Shown here piece after piece: positions 63,467 through 64,000 of a DNA stretch of 64,000 nucleotides. Below the pieces are notes generated by a model, which did not search any database, was not told where the DNA came from, and worked only from the letters and a program-made list of their open reading frames with translations. The first letter of the stretch is position 1; each line of letters opens with the position of its first letter. The DNA is from an uncultured Alphaproteobacteria bacterium (GTDB lineage Bacteria > Pseudomonadota > Alphaproteobacteria > MPNO01 > UBA2964), in assembly GCA_951812775.1 (NCBI GenBank), contig OX638326.1, forward strand, positions 2,925,391 to 2,989,390, read 5' to 3'. The translations under genes and the position numbers were made by a program.

Positions 63467-63964
63467 ATGGCCAATGATCAGACAGTTCTTTTAACCCTAA
63501 AACTTGCCGATTTAGCGGCGACGGAAAGTTTGGCCAATCGTTTGGCGGGGTTGCTTAAACCGGGTGACGTCATCGCTTTGTCAGGTGAGCTCGGAACCGG
63601 CAAGACGGTGATCGCACGCGGCGTTATTCGAGCACTGGCTGCCACACATACTGTGGATGTCGATGATATTCCCAGCCCGACTTTTACGCTGGTTCAGCAA
63701 TATGATTTTCCGCCATTTTCCCTTTTTCACATTGATCTTTATCGGATCGATAGTCCTGGCGATGTGCTTGAACTGGGTGTCGAAGATTTCTTCGCCGAAG
63801 ACGTTTCTTTAATAGAATGGCCGGAAAGGCTTGGTGCCTATTTGCCAGAAGACCGGTTGCATTTGACCTTGCAGGCTGGTGATCATGACAGGGATCGAAT
63901 AGTGCAGATCGAGAAATGTGGCGCCTGGCGGGATCAGGACTTGGAGCTCACACCAGATGGTTGA
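63467..63964 (+). CDS. tsaE: tRNA threonylcarbamoyladenosine biosynthesis ATPase TsaE
   Basis: A 165-residue P-loop ATPase. Walker A is ALSGELGTGKTVIARGVI near residue 36, followed by SPTFTLVQQY, the LFHIDLYRIDSPGDVLELG Walker B region and EWPERLGAYLP, the complete TsaE signature. It drives the TsaBD complex that makes t6A37 in tRNA. ATG 63467 begins MANDQTVLL; the upstream in-frame ATG at 63422 would add atypical residues. Its last codons overlap the start of the next gene. Confidence 0.93.
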   Translation: MANDQTVLLTLKLADLAATESLANRLAGLLKPGDVIALSGELGTGKTVIARGVIRALAATHTVDVDDIPSPTFTLVQQYDFPPFSLFHIDLYRIDSPGDVLELGVEDFFAEDVSLIEWPERLGAYLPEDRLHLTLQAGDHDRDRIVQIEKCGAWRDQDLELTPDG

Positions 63965-64000
63965 TCGACAGGATCTCATCGATAAGTTTCTTGCCAGAGA
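63957..64000 (+). CDS. Start of a gene cut by the window edge, probably phosphotransferase
   Basis: ATG 63957 overlaps the end of tsaE and reads MVDRQDLIDKFLAR before the window ends. In many alphaproteobacteria the gene after tsaE is an aminoglycoside phosphotransferase-like kinase of the AmgK type that starts with a similar helix. Too little is present for a firm call. Confidence 0.4.
   Translation, partial: MVDRQDLIDKFLAR

Overview
The window looks like a chromosomal segment of an alphaproteobacterium, probably Rhodospirillales-like. The strongest evidence is the gene order at the right end: pckA, chvI-chvG, a short hprK, rapZ, a PTS EIIA gene, ptsH, ahcY, a DivL-like kinase gene and tsaE. 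An mmcB homologue, a long-form dCTP deaminase and a gmhA/hldE pair fit the same group. Coding density is high and most genes prefer G or C at the third codon position. I assigned everything by reading motifs; no database search was run.

Layout. 1-9335 is a surface polysaccharide locus: the tail of a family 2 glycosyltransferase, asparagine synthase, an FkbM-type methyltransferase, a fused dehydrogenase/oxidoreductase, a heparinase-like protein, a broken UDP-sugar dehydrogenase and a family 4 glycosyltransferase. 9524-13376 holds a dCTP deaminase, gmhA-hldE (heptose for LPS) and mmcB. 13616-17123 is an odd accessory stretch: two tandem Tat-leader, arginine/lysine-rich small proteins, a TPR-methyltransferase, a YciO/Sua5-like gene and a PEP-CTERM-like protein gene, several of them broken. 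17309-27677 carries sthA and a small-molecule catabolic group (amidase, VOC protein, FAD dehydrogenase, enoyl-CoA hydratase, class II aldolase, GST, NMT1-like binding protein) and an exported MsrA. 27798-30721 includes a remnant of a type I restriction HsdR and a Fic AMP-transferase in visibly more A+T-rich DNA, so it is probably an acquired patch. 31055-37415 has tRNA-Arg(CCG), an ABC ATPase with a lipoprotein-like hydrolase, a CHCC zinc protein, an M23 peptidase and polA. 37547-47831 is mixed metabolism and transport, with one LysR-controlled divergon. 47926-52028 is a complete ferric-iron ABC importer (ATPase divergent from binding protein and permease) around a cluster of Fur-like boxes. 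52106-64000 is the conserved pckA-to-tsaE block, which links envelope stress signalling (ChvG/ChvI), nitrogen-type PTS control (HprK, EIIA, HPr) and cell-cycle-type signalling.

The most striking property of the window is the number of damaged genes. I find in-frame stops (14635, 23744, 44743), single-base frameshifts (about 14030, two in 16353-17123, about 29070, 31717, and two in 60941-63390), two internal deletions (in 2358-2927 and 6953-8000) and two exact tandem duplications (16 bp at 63040, 18 bp at 53680). TGA and TAA clearly act as normal stops elsewhere, so this is not code reassignment. It is either real gene decay or a sequence of limited accuracy. The best candidate for something undescribed is the tandem Tat-leader polybasic peptide family (conserved FVVPSPC and CX10C) next to the TPR-methyltransferase.
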